60,000 nt of DNA from the NCBI GenBank assembly GCA_914767715.1, contig OU612066.1, positions 16,437,001-16,497,000 of the forward strand, given 5' to 3'. This document shows, piece after piece, positions 1-14,071 of the stretch. Both the position numbers and the translations under genes were made by a program. Source of the DNA: Membranipora membranacea (Eukaryota > Bryozoa > Gymnolaemata > Cheilostomatida > Membraniporidae). How positions within the stretch are numbered: position 1 is the stretch's first letter; each line of letters opens with the position of its first letter. The notes beneath the pieces were generated by a model. The model did no database searches, had not been told where the DNA came from, and worked only from the letters and a program-made list of their open reading frames with translations.

Positions 1-2477
1 CGGCTAAACTGTCACTTTGTACTGATAGGCTACTGCCTATACTTATCATCAGATTTAGCCCCCACGCTCTCTCTACATCACTATCTATCAATCCAGGCTA
101 CCCAACCATCCAATCCAATCAGTCAAACCAATGACCTCAAACCAGTGGCTTTTTTAATACCGCTCGCTAATCACTTAGTCTGACCACAAAGTATGGTCAT
201 AAATAACATATCCAGCCATTAGGATGACAGATTTCATTTTGCTTCGCATACATATCAACCGTTTAAAAATCCATCACTGTCCCTGCATATCATTTTTTTG
301 CTCAAAGTTGTTGTAGGTTCTCTTGCTTGTATGGCCGCAGTAGTGTTGTGCAGCTCTGTTGAGTTCTGAGCATGAGTTTTAGCGACAGTAAAAGTACAAA
401 GAGCTTCTATGTGAGGATCTGTGGTGATTTCCAACCACAATGATACTTATAGGTTTGAATAGCCTTAACTTGTGGGTCGTTTACAGGCATTTATATCACA
501 TTGACACTTAAATTGCAGAGGCAGCAAATACAAAAGTCTCAATCAGATATTTATTTCCCAACTGATCAAATTGACTGTACAATTACTGTTTTTATTTATA
601 CGTCCATCGGCTCTGCCTTATAAAATCAAGGTGAAGACGTCTTTAGTTATTTTATATGCTGTGTGAGCATTGTCCACTCATAGCCATCAGACCCGAAATC
701 AGCAATATCACGGTGACGTTTGTGACCGCTGTTATTGCAGTATGGAAAAGAGTTTTTTTACCATTACTGGGGTAGCTGTTAGAGAGCAAAGGTAGTTATG
801 CTCTCTCCTTGTATTTCGGCTTCATTACCAATATCCTTAGCTTGACGGATAGCAAGTAAGTAGATGTAACACCACTAGCGCATACTCAAATAAAAAAAGA
901 AACTGGAATGCCTCCCGCTACTATATAAACTTCATAAACATAAGTCTCACTGCTCACTCTAAATCTAAAGCTCCAGAAAGAACATGACTAAATCTCCATT
1001 AATTTGAGGTTGGGATTTTGTGTTAACTCGGTAATGGGATGACAATTCACATTCCTATGTCTTTCATATGTGTGCAAACCTCAGCTCTCTAGTACGAGTT
1101 GACCCGGTGGTAGGGGCGCGGTGTCTTGTTCTCCCACCTGTACTAATTCACCAGGAGTTGAGACGGTAGAGGAGATCCTGGTTACTACTCAGCAGTAAGA
1201 CATATCAGCATATCCACACCACTGTACACGATTTCGATAGTCAGTAACATAGCTAATTAGCATACAATTAATTCATCACGCTAAGTCGGTGGCTAAGACT
1301 TTGAACACTAGCGTACCTGGACAATGATCCATTGGTTATTATCAGGGCAACTTAAGGTTAGGAGGGCAAATCTCTCACGCCAAAAATACATTGAAGGTAC
1401 GAGATCATAGCTGACAAGCTTCCAAATCCTTATGATATCATTGCGTGATTAGTGGCTAGTTGTTATATATGGTGACTTCTAGTATTACTGGATGATTGAT
1501 TTGTTTTATTTTATGCTGTATGAGGGCCTCCGCCCTGCCTGCCTATAATATCAGCATATCAGCACTCTCCACATGGTTTTCTTGACCTCATTATTCGGAT
1601 GGTTTCCTAACCACAGTTCAGTGTCAATAAACATGTTGACCAACTTCACTTTAGACCTTAGCCCAGATTAAAAACCAGAGAGAATACTTTTAGGGCTAAC
1701 GAAAATGTGGTCAGCAAACTTTGACTCTAAAAAGGCTACGGTGGGTCACCAGATGATGGTAGAAGCAAACAAACATTGAATTGCAATGAAATATTTCGAA
1801 CGACCCGGCGTTTCTGGATCAGAACTGTTACTAATCAGAAATTTTTACAGCTTCATGTGGTCAGTATGGCCAGTCAAAGTTTAAAATTTCCCTGGCATTT
1901 CTCCATGAGTATGACCCGCAGAGTTAATAAAAAAAAATTCATTTTTTGCAGTTTTTTGCTGATTTGCTGCAAAACATGGCTCCTACATTTATTTGAATAA
2001 CGCAATTCAAATTTTTTAAGTGGACAAATTTTGTCTGTAATAGCAAAATCTCTAATTTCTGCGGCTTTTTGTTTTCAACTTATTTTGCTCAGGGTTGGGG
2101 AATACTAAAACGCTGATTTTACTTTGTGTAATACATCTGAAATTTAGCTGAGTTACCTACCCTCTAGATATTCTTAGGAGCAATAAATTATGTTATAAAA
2201 CCTAAGTATTTCGCTAGAGAAACTCAAACCCACTTTACACACGGCTTGCTGATGGTGAGAAAATATTATTCTTCCGCAATTGCAGCATTGTTGAAATATT
2301 TTCATCGTATTCAATGGTTGGAGCTTAATCTGATTCCATGTAAGAGCAAAAAACTTCCTCATCTAAATTTACAATCTTAATCCCAGATTGCCGACACAAA
2401 TTTGGAAACCTGAAACCATTTGTAATGAGCAGTATCTGTCATTAACATTATTCACTCATGCAAACAGCAATCCTTAC
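1..2477. other. No gene recognised; probably intron of the CECR2-like gene
   Basis: The CECR2-like exon ending at 2478 has a normal donor (CATTAC reads as a GTAAGG-type donor on the minus strand just left of it), so this stretch should be intron or contain further small exons. I found no reading frame here with recognisable similarity. Reading frames of 60 to 75 codons at 255-440, 1776-2000 and 2174-2362 look like chance. Confidence 0.4.
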
Positions 2478-5400
2478 CATTAAAATACCAATATGTTCTG
2501 TTTTCCGAGTCGGTGCCAACATTGATCTCTTTCTACAAAACAATCAGAGGAGAAATTATTAATGAACCGATAGTTTTTTATAGAAACGTAAGCAAAAGTA
2601 CAAGGGAACCTGGTATCTTACGAGGTTGAGTTCAATAACTGGTCAACAGTCTCCATCCCTTAGCAGGGTCAGCCAGTCGATGATTGTGGCAAAGAAAGTC
2701 ACATGGGGTCACATTTTCACGCATGTGTTGCCAAATCAATTGAATTTGAGGGGACAACTCTGACCAAATACCCATACATCAGTATCTTGCCTAGCTTCTC
2801 AAGCAGTGCTCCATTGGGATTTCCTTGAACGGCACCACCAATTTACAGGTGTGAAACGGTATAGCAAAGATCCATGATTGTGAAAATTTTGTTGGGGGTA
2901 AAGGTGTTATCCTCCTACTGACATGAGCTCGCTCAGCAATCTAGCTGGGTGTGGTCAACTGAGCTACAGTCTATGTGATTTAACAAACTGAACTTGGCAA
3001 GGAAGATTTCTTCACTTTTTAATTATCGTTGACTACACGATTCAGTGTATATAGAGAGAATATGTACAGAGATCTGTAATTTATCTTAGGCAGCCTAATG
3101 TTGCAATTTCCATATTAGCATTTTTAAACCATTACCAACGGTGTTACTCTGATCTCTTTTATTGCTTCATAGTATACTAGGATTTACTATGATTGTGGAC
3201 AAATACTACACGCGTTTTGAAGTGAAAAAATTTGTTTTCACAAAAGGAGCAAATCTTTTTCAAAAGTATCACTTGTTCAAAAAACCACAATTAAAATCTT
3301 TTACTGTTCAGATGCTAATAAGCGGTTGATCTGGAATAAAAGACACCTCGAATACTTCAAACAGACTGAATTATCAGCAATTTAATTGTCAACAAGCAAG
3401 TCACCTCAATTATTAACCCATGAATAGAGGATAGATCATGATTTTACTAGCAAGGCAGACACTGGCTCTGATGATACAGTCACCTTGCTTGTAGGGGCAA
3501 CCACAACATATAGAGTCAATGTGTTTCTTTGCATAATGATTCACGTATTGGTATTTTTATGAATCAATGCTCCTTCAACTACATAAGCCGAGACAACTTG
3601 ACAGTAAAGTTAAAAAAACTTACAATTCATTAGCATACTTTTTTAACTAAACTGGATATCAATGAATAGTAATCTGATATATGATTATTGATTAAGCCTG
3701 ATAACTGATCAAACTACACCATGCGTGTGTAAACGGAGTGTTCCATAACTGCTAACAATTACACCTCAATAACCGGAGGTGATATTGAACACTTAACATA
3801 AACACATGGAATGTTCTGAATCCCTAATTTATTTAAGTTTGAGATACATTCTCCCCTGTTCTGCCCGAAAAGGTACCAAACGACTTTGAGAGCAGGCATT
3901 GTGATCTAAATATCAAGGGATCGAAAAATGACTTATTTCCAGCCTAGAAACAACCCTGTGTAGAGACTAGCCTAAAGTCTTTAGGGCATTAGCCGGTGGG
4001 TCAATTATGATTCGTACGGGCACTCCACCAAATACAAAAAGGGACCATATCTCACAGAACTCAGCAGCTTTTTCAAGACCCTAGAGTAGTAAATTGTTCG
4101 CATGAGGGAAGGTTCACTATTTCACATGTCATGCTTGAAAAATCTAACTTAAAAGCTATAGAGCTTACATGTGCTCATCCTCACTAATTGATATAGACTC
4201 TCACCTCAACTAGCCAAATTTATTGCTAGCTAACATTAGGTCATCCCAAAACTAGGTTAACTTACCTGTCTTACATCTCTGGGTTTGCAATTTTTTAATT
4301 CTAAGCAAGCAAGGGGGGAGGCAACTCTAATTATGTCGAATTTGTATGTATTGTACAGGTTTTTTGCGCATTACATTGTAACAATCTCCAAACAAATAGT
4401 GGAACAATACATAAATTTGACTTCAGGTGCTGCAGAACAATACTTCTCTGCATTGCAGAGAGACATTTATAGATCACAAGTTGCATCTAGCTCTAGTATG
4501 ATGTAGATAGACCATACTGCTGGTATTAGCAGGGACTATCAAAGATCAGATGATAAAAGGCTTGTAAATTCGGTCAACTTTTTAATCCCATAGCTTTCAA
4601 ATCAGATGTTATCAGCCTTTTTATGTATTTTAGGGAAATTTTAGTTCATACACAGGCGTAAACAAACGCCTAAGTTACAAATGAGGGTCAGTTAATATAT
4701 TGGTTAAATATAAGGTTTTGTCAAAGACCGTTCCTAATAACAACATCATAAACTGTTGGAAAGGAGGCCAGTTATTGAATGTGAATAGCTCAAAAAGAAC
4801 TTGGTTAGGTGACTTTGTGTCTTTTCAAGCATAAGTATAATGACAGCAATATTATTTATGCCCAAACTGAATCTGATTCGTCCAGAGGCCCTAAAGAAGA
4901 AAAGGGAAGCCTTCACATGATGTTCATATGTGTTCATGGCCACTAATATATCAATATCAATTAATTGGGTTGTTCGATGATTAATTTATGTTTATTTATG
5001 TGTGGTTTGGGATGGTGTTTCTTCTCTTTGATTGGTCCACTCATTTATATAAGGTTTGGAATAGTAATTCTTCCCTTTCATTGGTCAACCAGTTCAGTAA
5101 TACTACAGCCAACCACTTTTCAACCTTTTATAGTTACTAGGATGTTGTTCAATATACAAATTTTAAGCTGTCAGATGTTTGGTGAGATTTAATTTCTATC
5201 ACAAAATTAAAGACTGATGGAGTTTTTGATAAATCGCCACACTGGGTATTATAGTGATGATCTTTGAATTTGTACCATTATTCATGGCAGTCCCTCCCTA
5301 AATTCAACACTGCTCTTTGCGTGAAAAGCCGTTTTTATAAACACACCAATATCATCAATATCTGCTTCTTATTGTTTCTTTTTGTTGTTGTTTTTAAACA

Positions 5401-8400
5401 CTCGCTTCTTGCATTATTCGGTATAAAATAAAGTTCAAAACAATGTTTTCTTGGTTCCAGTCAAGTTAAGAAGATGACAACTCCAAGCATCTAACTAGGC
5501 GGTCCATTATTTAAAATGAATTATATGTATACATAATAGAGGTGGCACAAACACTGCCCAAACAGCTGATGATGGTAGAAAACATCTGTGATGGAGAATA
5601 ATACAGAGAAAACTCCCGGCTTTTGTCACTTTTTAATCCTCATTGCGTTTCAAACCAGGTGGAGGCTTCCAGAGAAGTCAAAATATTGATTAATTAGATG
5701 GTTATGAGGTCATAAAAGAGGCACAGATGTATTTCCGTAGGCGGAGGGGAGATTTTACTGTATCATATGGTTGACCAGTATGCAGAATCCCATACTAAGG
5801 TGAGGGTTTATTTGACACTGCATGTGTTTTGATGAGGATTTAGGAGTATTTACAGTTCAATTGAGAAAAATTTCCTACACCAATTGCTAATTGATATTAA
5901 CGATGCTATAATCTATTTTTGAGCTTCCGATAGTTCTCTTAGTTAGACTAAGATACCAAATATAGGAAGGTGAAAAAATACCTGTAGCATTATTTTTTGA
6001 AACCTGTTATTTCTATTTACACTTATTTCTGTTTTAGGTAGGGAATGGATGGTGATGTTTCACTTCTGTTCTAAAACTGACATGTTTAAGATTTTTCAGT
6101 TTTGAGTAACCCTAGATGAGTATATTTTAGCTAGAGTATAGTTTGGGTAGGTCAGGGGATGAATTAATTTATGATATCACTAAGTCTTTGCTACCCGAGA
6201 TAGGAGTCTATTTAAAGCAGAGAGGGTGAGTAAACTTTAGCTAGGCTTTAATGTAAGCTACTTCCAGCATGCGAAATGGGGAACTTTTCCTCCTGTCAAC
6301 ACCATACATCTCTAGGGTAATATACAGTACTCACATCCTCTAATGTGTTTACATCATCAGTTAAGAGTCCAGAGACAATGTTCTTCTCTTTTTTCTCCTT
6401 GTCTTTTGTCTCATCAGCTAACCATTTCAATAACTTCAACTGTAATAAAATATAAAAAGTAGATTTGGAACTGAGCAACAGTAGGAATGTTGTCTTCTCT
6501 TGTATATTGAGTGAACAACTCCTGCATTCAAAACGTTTTTACGATAAAACACTACTTATAAAATTATTTGAGAAAGTTTGATTCCCTCAGAAGCGACATG
6601 TCTGTTATATACAGACATAAACATCATTTGCCAATACCAATGGTTTGAAATAACTAAAATACTTTTGGAACATGCCTACAAAGAAAATCCCAAATTGATT
6701 ACGCAACTCAAGACTTTCTGTTGATTCCAATAGCGGACATGCTGACCAAGACCATCACATTCAGTAGTAAGTCAAGTGTGTTGGAATAGCTAGCGAACCA
6801 CCTGCTCATCTCTTTTAGTGATTTCATGGCTCTATAATTGAATGCCTCAAACACCTTTTTCAAGTCGGATATCTGATGTTGTATTTGGTACCAAAGGATT
6901 TCAAACTGCAATCTTTCTAAGCCCCAAATCCCACTCCACAATGCTTGAATTGTGAGAGCAGTTTCCAAAGATGAGAGGAATTCAGCTGTTCTTTTTGAAC
7001 TTCACAGATTAACTTTCCATACAGTGACTAAATTACCTTATCAGAAGCGAGTATCTTGTTGTAGTCTGTGTTTACGAGAGGATTAAATTGAGCATTTTTC
7101 TCCTTGAGCAGATCTGTGAGCTTCACATGAAAATTGGCACTTCTGCAAAAGTATAGTATCAGTTAATTAAAATTCCATATAAAAGATAATGCTAAAATAA
7201 ATTCATACAGTATTTAAAACTTCCGTGGATTTTCAATTATGCTAACTCAAGATTATTGAATGTTGATACTGCTAATATTTAGATTTTGTGAAAATTCTCA
7301 CAATTCTCAAAAAACTTTAGCGTGAATTCAAAGATTCTTGGAGGGGTCGCTTTAATTAAATCTGTTAATTTTTTGGTCCTGCAGGGTAAAATAAATTATT
7401 TAAATAAGAAATTTGATCAAATGGTCAGATCACATGTCCTTTTCATGTTGCCGCATGCAGATGGCATAATACATTACAACACAACTAATGAAATTTTCTT
7501 TCAGTTAAATAATGTACGTACAATACAACATAATACAGCACAGTAACACCAGCGAATAAATTCCTCTGTCTGGTAAAAGAAATAACCTGTCAATCAATTT
7601 ATGACAAAACTTCGATTAAATTGTAATCAGCCATGTTCTATTTTACCGAACGGATGAGTCTTTGGTGATAGATCTGATAATTCTGGCAAACAGATCAGAT
7701 ATAAGATCATCTCCCTGAGCGGCCAAACTGTTCTCCAGTATCTACAAAATAAAAAAATAAAAACTTGAAGAAAGGACATTCATCACGTTATGACACCATC
7801 TATATTAAATATATCTTTATTAAAAATATGGTGTATCGTTGGAAAACTAATTGATGTTGCATATTAGATATTAGTTTTTTGAAATCTAGAAAACTGTATG
7901 GATTTTGATCAACCAATGGTTAAAATTCTCGTAACATACATCAACGTAGAATGAGTTTGGTGTGTCCTCCTAGAATGTATATTATTGTTTCACGAAAAAT
8001 GCACACTTTGGCCCGAGCGATGACTAATTTTATAGTATGTATAGGAGGCCATATATTCGGGTCAGCTGTTGTACAATTCATGACAAATGGAGAAAACAAA
8101 ATTTTCAATGCGCTTTGGCTAAAACGATGACTAATCTCATAGTATATATAGGCCATATATTTGGGTCTGCTGTTGTACGATTTATGATAATTGGAGAAAA
8201 CAATGGAAGAGAAAGTATTCAATGGAGCAAACATTATTGTTTTGATGGCTGGTGTAGATTTTACTGCTCTTTGTTTCCAGTTGGTCAGAGAAGCTGAAAT
8301 CAAAGCAGGTGTATTACTGTATAATATAGTATACATAGTAAATTGAGTTACGGCTAATTAGTTACATTAGAATATGTAACACAATCTGTAAGTTTACTAC

Positions 8401-10097
8401 TACGTCAGTGGCTTGATAAGGCATGCTGGTCTTAATTATGCAGCGAGAAAGCAACTCCCTAAGCAGTTTGAAAATTCTGTCAAGAGGATAATAGGAATGC
8501 TGTTGAACGTAGTCATGTCAAGCTGCTGCTGGTATTTTTTTGTTCTTTTTGTAGAAAGAAACTTAATACCAATGGCCGCATGAGAAGGCTAGATTCAACA
8601 ATGTTGCTATTCAGCTGAAAATTTAAATTAGCATGGCAAACTATTCTATCATTGTCCGTAAGAGAGACCACGGGCTGAAAGCGACGGAGTAGCTGTATTC
8701 AGATTTTTTCCTCTAGTGTGTCATTTATAATTATCACAGCACAAATTACAATGTCCAAATGACCTGTAATAACCCATTTCTATTTCACAAAACTTTCCAT
8801 TTCAATCTTCTTTTTGCGTCCTTTTTAATCATCGCAAACTAATGACTGCTGCTACGACCAACAGCTACCTGAAAATTATTATTCCAATGATTACGGCAGC
8901 AAGCGAGCACAACGTCGGCAGCTTAACAGAAAAAAGAGATGAGTATAGTGAATGGGATGAATACTTTGTCATCTGTCGTTGTGTGCTAAGTGTGCCTTTG
9001 TGTGCAAAATAATAATCAATGCTTATAAGAATTGAGTGACAAATTTATACACAAAGAGTATCTCATGGAAAGTGAGCCTGCCGATCAATACCTCCAAGCA
9101 AAACCCATCCAACGCTGATTTACATTAATATACTCTCCATCTCTTCACTTTCCTACATATTTAATACAACCCACTATATACAACAGTTGCATTGCACACA
9201 CACACAATAATAATTATTCAATCACTTTTGCTATTGCTCTTTTATTTTATACTGCTGGCTGCCTAGTGCACTAATTCAAATAGTGATGGATGACAACAAC
9301 CCACAAAGTCAATGGACAAAACGTGCCAATGGGATTAGTTAACAAGGGCTGTTGTAAATAATTAAGCTCACTTTCATATCATATACTGAAGTGAGAAATT
9401 AATCCTGCAGGCAAATCTTTCTGCAACCACACACATCCAAACGCCAGTCCAGCTTTTTGGACAAACGCCAGTCCAGCTTTCTGTTTCCAGCAAGAGCAAC
9501 CTAGCTGCCAGACTTCATCTCAGTAAGCTAGACATGTAGGGTATTACACAGGCCATAGGAAATCGTTGCACTGTCTACCATCAATTTGATGAGGACAGTG
9601 GCCACAAAATATAGTCAATCAATTCTATCAAGCAACGCCAATGAAACCTGTAACCTTTCGGCCAAATTTTCTGGTCACTGCATTTCTGATACATTTCTGA
9701 GACGACGAGTTTCCCCATCATTTGAGACTTGGAATTTCGCTGCATTCGATGCTTGAAAAGAACAACAATAATTATTTTTTCCAGCACCAGAAACTCGTTG
9801 CGAGAATGTGCTACATTATTTCTCTTAGTCAATACAGGGAGAATCCATTCTCCCTTGTCAATCGTACCATTCCAATATAGGCATCCCTGGCAGTGATATG
9901 ATATTTTAGTCACTGCCAGAAAACGCCCACCCCCAGGCCGGTGAATTCATATAACACAACATAATATTTCTGTTTTCTTCCTCGGGTGTTTTCTAACTTA
10001 CCTCGATATCACAGACAGGAAAACCAAACTGGTCTTTGTTGACGCTGATGAAGTGCATAACATAAGGCAGCTCGTACATTGTACGAAGTGCCGCCAT
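2478..10097 (-). CDS. CECR2: CECR2-like DDT-domain chromatin remodelling factor, 5' part
   Basis: Five exons on the minus strand: 10097-10002, 7741-7647, 7142-7037, 6439-6335 and 2532-2478, with GT-AG borders and matching phases (0, 2, 0, 0, then 1). They encode about 136 residues, starting MAALRTMYELPYVMHF. The order matches the N-terminus of CECR2 as I know it: an EVPAIAHF-like start, a DFEIEELE-like stretch (here VCDIEILENSL), DLISDLFARII, LLKEKNAQFNPL, then LKLLKWLADE, and a final TYWYFNG that corresponds to LYWYFYG in CECR2. This is the DDT/WHIM-like region that pairs with the ISWI-type ATPase SMARCA5/SMARCA1 in the nucleus (family knowledge). The start ATG is the first codon of the exon 1 reading frame. 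RSF1 has a related N-terminus, but YWYF favours CECR2. The bromodomain and all later exons were not found and probably lie left of position 1. The last intron seen is about 3.8 kb. Confidence 0.75.
8014..8215. repeat. Two-copy tandem repeat, unit about 105-110 bp
   Basis: A unit beginning cgatgactaattttatagta at about 8018 recurs at about 8125 as cgatgactaatctcatagta. Both copies continue through gccatatatt, gtctgctgttgtac (first copy gtcagctgttgtac), a tcatgac/ttatgat stretch and tggagaaaac. The copies differ by point changes and a few small indels. It lies in intron 1 of the CECR2-like gene. The opposed reading frames across it (7941-8336 minus, 8037-8297 plus) are by-products of the repeat. 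Confidence 0.8.
9438..9483. repeat. Short tandem repeat, unit about 25 bp
   Basis: The string acgccagtccagcttt occurs twice, about 25 bp apart, in intron 1 of the CECR2-like gene. Confidence 0.75.
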
Positions 10098-10167
10098 TGT
10101 GTCGGAGAGTCATCGATCAAATCTACAGTGACAGAAAGTCATGTCATAATATATGGTGAACACATTT

Positions 10168-10394
10168 AATGACACCGTCACCTTGCCATCCACAAAGCAT
10201 TCAGGATCTGAGAAAACGCACAGGACCCTTCAATACTCTGTTGTGGTAGGCTGCATTGAATGCACTTTTGAGAGTAATGACAGTGTCACCTTACAACCGC
10301 CATCCAAAGAGCATTCAGGATCTAAGAAAACGCCCAGGACCCTTATTTTATACTATGTTGTGATAGGCTGCGTTGAATGCACTTTTGAGAGTAC
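10168..10394 (+). repeat. Two-copy tandem repeat upstream of the CECR2-like start
   Basis: Two units of about 107-118 bp start at about 10168 and 10275 (taatgacaccgtcacc and taatgacagtgtcacc). They share cattcaggatct, aaaacgc, caggaccctt and gaatgcacttttgagagta. One open reading frame of 82 codons (10153-10401) crosses both units in the same frame, so the repeat also shows at protein level (each unit ends ECTFES). I do not recognise the peptide; the frame may be a by-product of a duplication length near a multiple of three. It begins only 71 bp upstream of the CECR2-like ATG on the other strand, so it overlaps the likely promoter. Confidence 0.8.
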
Positions 10395-10401
10395 ACTATG
10401 A

Positions 10402-13400
10402 TGATCATGATGGGGTTACATGTGGTATCATTTAGGGAACAGGATATAATTACACAAAGTTACGGATTCCACTGAGCTAAGGCCGCAAATAATTTAGAAA
10501 TCAATTATTAAAATAGCTGAAAAGTGTAGAACTCTCACGGGACTCAACAGCAACTACACCAAAGGAGTCTAACACTCGGACAAAACTTTACCAAAGTCAT
10601 TGACAGCTAAAAGAATTGAATCACTAGTCGGTAGCCACACACGAACAGTTCTTCTACCTACAGCAACATATAATCATAAGGATACCACACTCGACCTTCG
10701 CCAATAACAACTGAAATAACTAAGAAAACTCTCTAGTAATATTAATTATATTTTAGCCTGTCATAGCGCGGGCATGGCATCGCTGCCAAATTTTCTAGAA
10801 TGTCATCGACCTCAACAAATTAACACTCACTCACAAACTACAGTTTGAAAATTTGAAAAAAAATCACAGTGCTGTTATTTGCTAGAGGTAGAAGCCTCAA
10901 TCCAAGCGTTGCCAAGATGGTTTGTCACACACACAGGGCTTGATAAATAGTCTCAGTGAATCATTAGCGTAGTGCAGCGATGCATGAATGTTAACATTTT
11001 GATATCATATGTGATTAGATTACTACGCTCTTGTCCCAGGCAACTGAGTTTGTTCAAAGTCAAGCCACTGTCTGAGATGAAATTGCTTTGCGTGTGTCTT
11101 CTTAACACTACCTTACTATACAGGCGCACGTTCACAGGGTAGCATTACAAGGTGTGAGTAGGTTGCACAACCTGAAATTATTTCAGGTTATGCCGTAACC
11201 AAGGTCAAACTGGTGTGACTATTAAGATGCCCTGCGGTGTTAACACTGCAGTTTAGTCCACTTCAAGTTTAGCCAAGTGTACTAGTATGGTGCATACAAG
11301 GTATGGGTTGTAGTAGTAGCAATGGGTGTAAAGGATGTACCAAAACAAATCCATATTCATGTACCAGCCTTACCTAAGAAAGAATAGGTGCTAATTATCA
11401 CCTACTAAACTTTGAGCTCACTGTCTCAATTGTGTATAAAATACTACCCATAATGCTCCAGGGTTAATGTTTGGTTCTTACTTCTGTACAACCCACCCAA
11501 CAAACCAACATTCGTTTGGAAACAGATATGACCAATTTAAAATTTGGCAGCTTGCCAAAACAGTTCCACTGCTCTAGATTATGCTCTTTATAGATAGAGA
11601 CCACCATCAGTTATAGGACTGTACCGGCACAGCTTACTTTGAAAAGGTGTGAAAATCAAAAGCGGCAATAGCTGTAGCTGTATTGCCATGGAGACAAATT
11701 GATACATGTCGTAATTTGGGAATGAAACAAGTTGGGTCACCTTCGGCGACCTCGACATATTGGCAAGTACACAAGGATGTAATAGAGATGCTATAGAATT
11801 GATGAAGTTCTGTGTACAATAATATCGCTACAAAAAGCAGCGAGCAGAATGCAGCAGGGAGATTTCCAATGAATATACTAGCGCAATGCGAAAACAAAAC
11901 TGAACAATTATTTATTTCAATCTTTAGATATTGATAAGACCAAAGTTGCCACGATACAGCAACACACAAAGACAGTCGGAATAAAAGCCGTAACGTGACT
12001 CTGTAGGCCCCGAGGCACAGCACCTTGCAATCTTAAGCAAACAAAACTGGTGCTGTTGTACTATAGACGATAAACAGCAAACCATGGTTTCAAAACCAGC
12101 AGCAAACTTACTCTCAAAGGACAAGCACCAGCAAAGCCCAGCAGCAGTAATGCTTTGCAACGAACCATTAAAAACTAAAGATTAAGCCAAAATGTGTGCA
12201 GAAGAAGAGTACATTGTAAAGTTTCTCATGGGGAAACTAGATTACCAGTAGTAAGATTGCGGCCTTAATGACAAGTACATCGTCACATAATAACACTCAA
12301 ATATCAAACATCTCTTAGCCACGTTAGCTTCTGTCATTGGGAGTGCGCAAGAGTCACAGATTAAATACATAAAAAAGTGAAACTGACACATAAGATTTAG
12401 TTCCTGACACCTGGGTTTTTATCGGTAGCTTTGTTCTGAACCAGTGACTAAAGGGCTTTAGTGCACCCAGAAATCGCACACAACTTCCGGATAACCCACA
12501 ACTGTCATTATGCATAGGTGCAAACAATCCAAATCAATTCATTCATAGTTTGATAATAACGCCTTATGCTGCCTGGCGTTGAGGCTGATGTTGAGGCCAG
12601 CGCTAGATGAGCGTAGAAATTTACTGATACATGTTACTCATTATGGTTAGGTGAAATTTTACAATTAATTAGTAAACAACAACTGCCTGCACACTGCAAA
12701 CTAAAAGTCGTGTGTAGCACACAATAATTGCTTTCTCTTCCCCTATATAATACTGACTGAGTTATGAAGCGGCAGCGTTATAGATTAAAAGTCGTTTTGT
12801 TTCATTCTTAAGAACTAATCACTCATACCAAGGAAAACTCTTTTACTCCTTGCTCAAACTGAGTCTCATTTGCTGGCAAAGTGTGTTCAATTCTTGTACT
12901 CGGACAATATTTTGGCTTTGGAATCAAACACCCAAGAATGACTTAACAAAATTTCCTGACTAATAATTTTGCAAGTTTGACACATTGAGCAATGTTTAAT
13001 TGTAGGCCTCATCAGTTATGTTCAGTAGTCAGTAGCTTTTTACCACCTGTTATATAACCCACAAGATACATTTATAGTGGTTATCCATTTATAGTGGTCA
13101 ATACAAACATGAATGATCAAATATCTGCACACAAGTGTGACAGGTGCCTCGATAGCATTATAAATAGTAAATGATATTGATTTCAAAAACAACTTTATTT
13201 CGCCCACTCCAAGTTTTGATTCCAATGTCAAACAAGCGATCACAGATTATTCATTATCTAGACTTTCTCCAGAAATATAAATGTAAGCTCATGTTGTTAG
13301 GCAGCTCATTTTTTGCTGTGCTTTGAGACAAAGAGCAGCAGATACAAAATGGGTTAATGGTTGCCACCATGGTAGTGCAATTGTCCAGGACTGATTGTGA

Positions 13401-14071
13401 TGAGGGATGTTGTAGCCGTGAGCTATCAAACATGAAAGATAAGTACCAATCCCCGTGTTACAAAGGGTTTGATAACTCTGACCCACTGTTAAACTATGGA
13501 TTAACCATCATTGAGAAAAGAAGAAACAACCGTCCATGAACCTGACGACGATGGTTAAAAATATCACCCACGGACGTCACATCACAAAGCTATTGAGCAG
13601 GATGAAATATAATTCTGTCAAAACCCCTAGTGACGGTCTGAACACAACTTGCTTGTCATCTGCAAAGTAATACAAGAAATCCTCGAAATGTTTTCTTCGT
13701 AATACCGATGAACTAACTAGCCAACCAAGATCAATGACAACTCCTAATGTAAAGCACTACCGAAAAACAGATCTTGTCGAGTTTCGCAGTGCAGGAGTGA
13801 GCCATAACTATCTCGACCACTTAGCAATAGACAAGATTATAATTTAATGACTCTTTCCAGATACTGGTGACCAGCAACTTTAGGCCCTATAAGAACTCAG
13901 TCGTCTCGCATCACCAATAAACAGACATCACGGGATAATCTGCACCCCACTTCAAGTTGTTATCATATTTCTAACAGTGATTATATAAATGTTATGAAAT
14001 TTACGGAATTACATTCTTAGTTAAGATAGCTTCAAAATGATGCATCGACAGATATGGGAAGCACTTGTTGT
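10402..14071. other. Intergenic, no gene recognised
   Basis: Only short, overlapping, low-quality reading frames are present (for example 11634-12023 and 11924-12160 on the minus strand). None shows a family signature or a splice-linked partner. Confidence 0.5.

Noticed and set aside
6708-6968. Extra CECR2-like exon between exons 3 and 4
   Set aside because: Exons 3 and 4 join in phase 0 and align continuously with CECR2. The frame here has no matching motif, and the tempting DGLGQHVRYWNQQ in another frame is preceded closely by a stop with no acceptor.
9581-9913. 110-codon open frame on the minus strand
   Set aside because: It lies inside CECR2-like intron 1, is not in phase with the flanking exons, and has no known motif.
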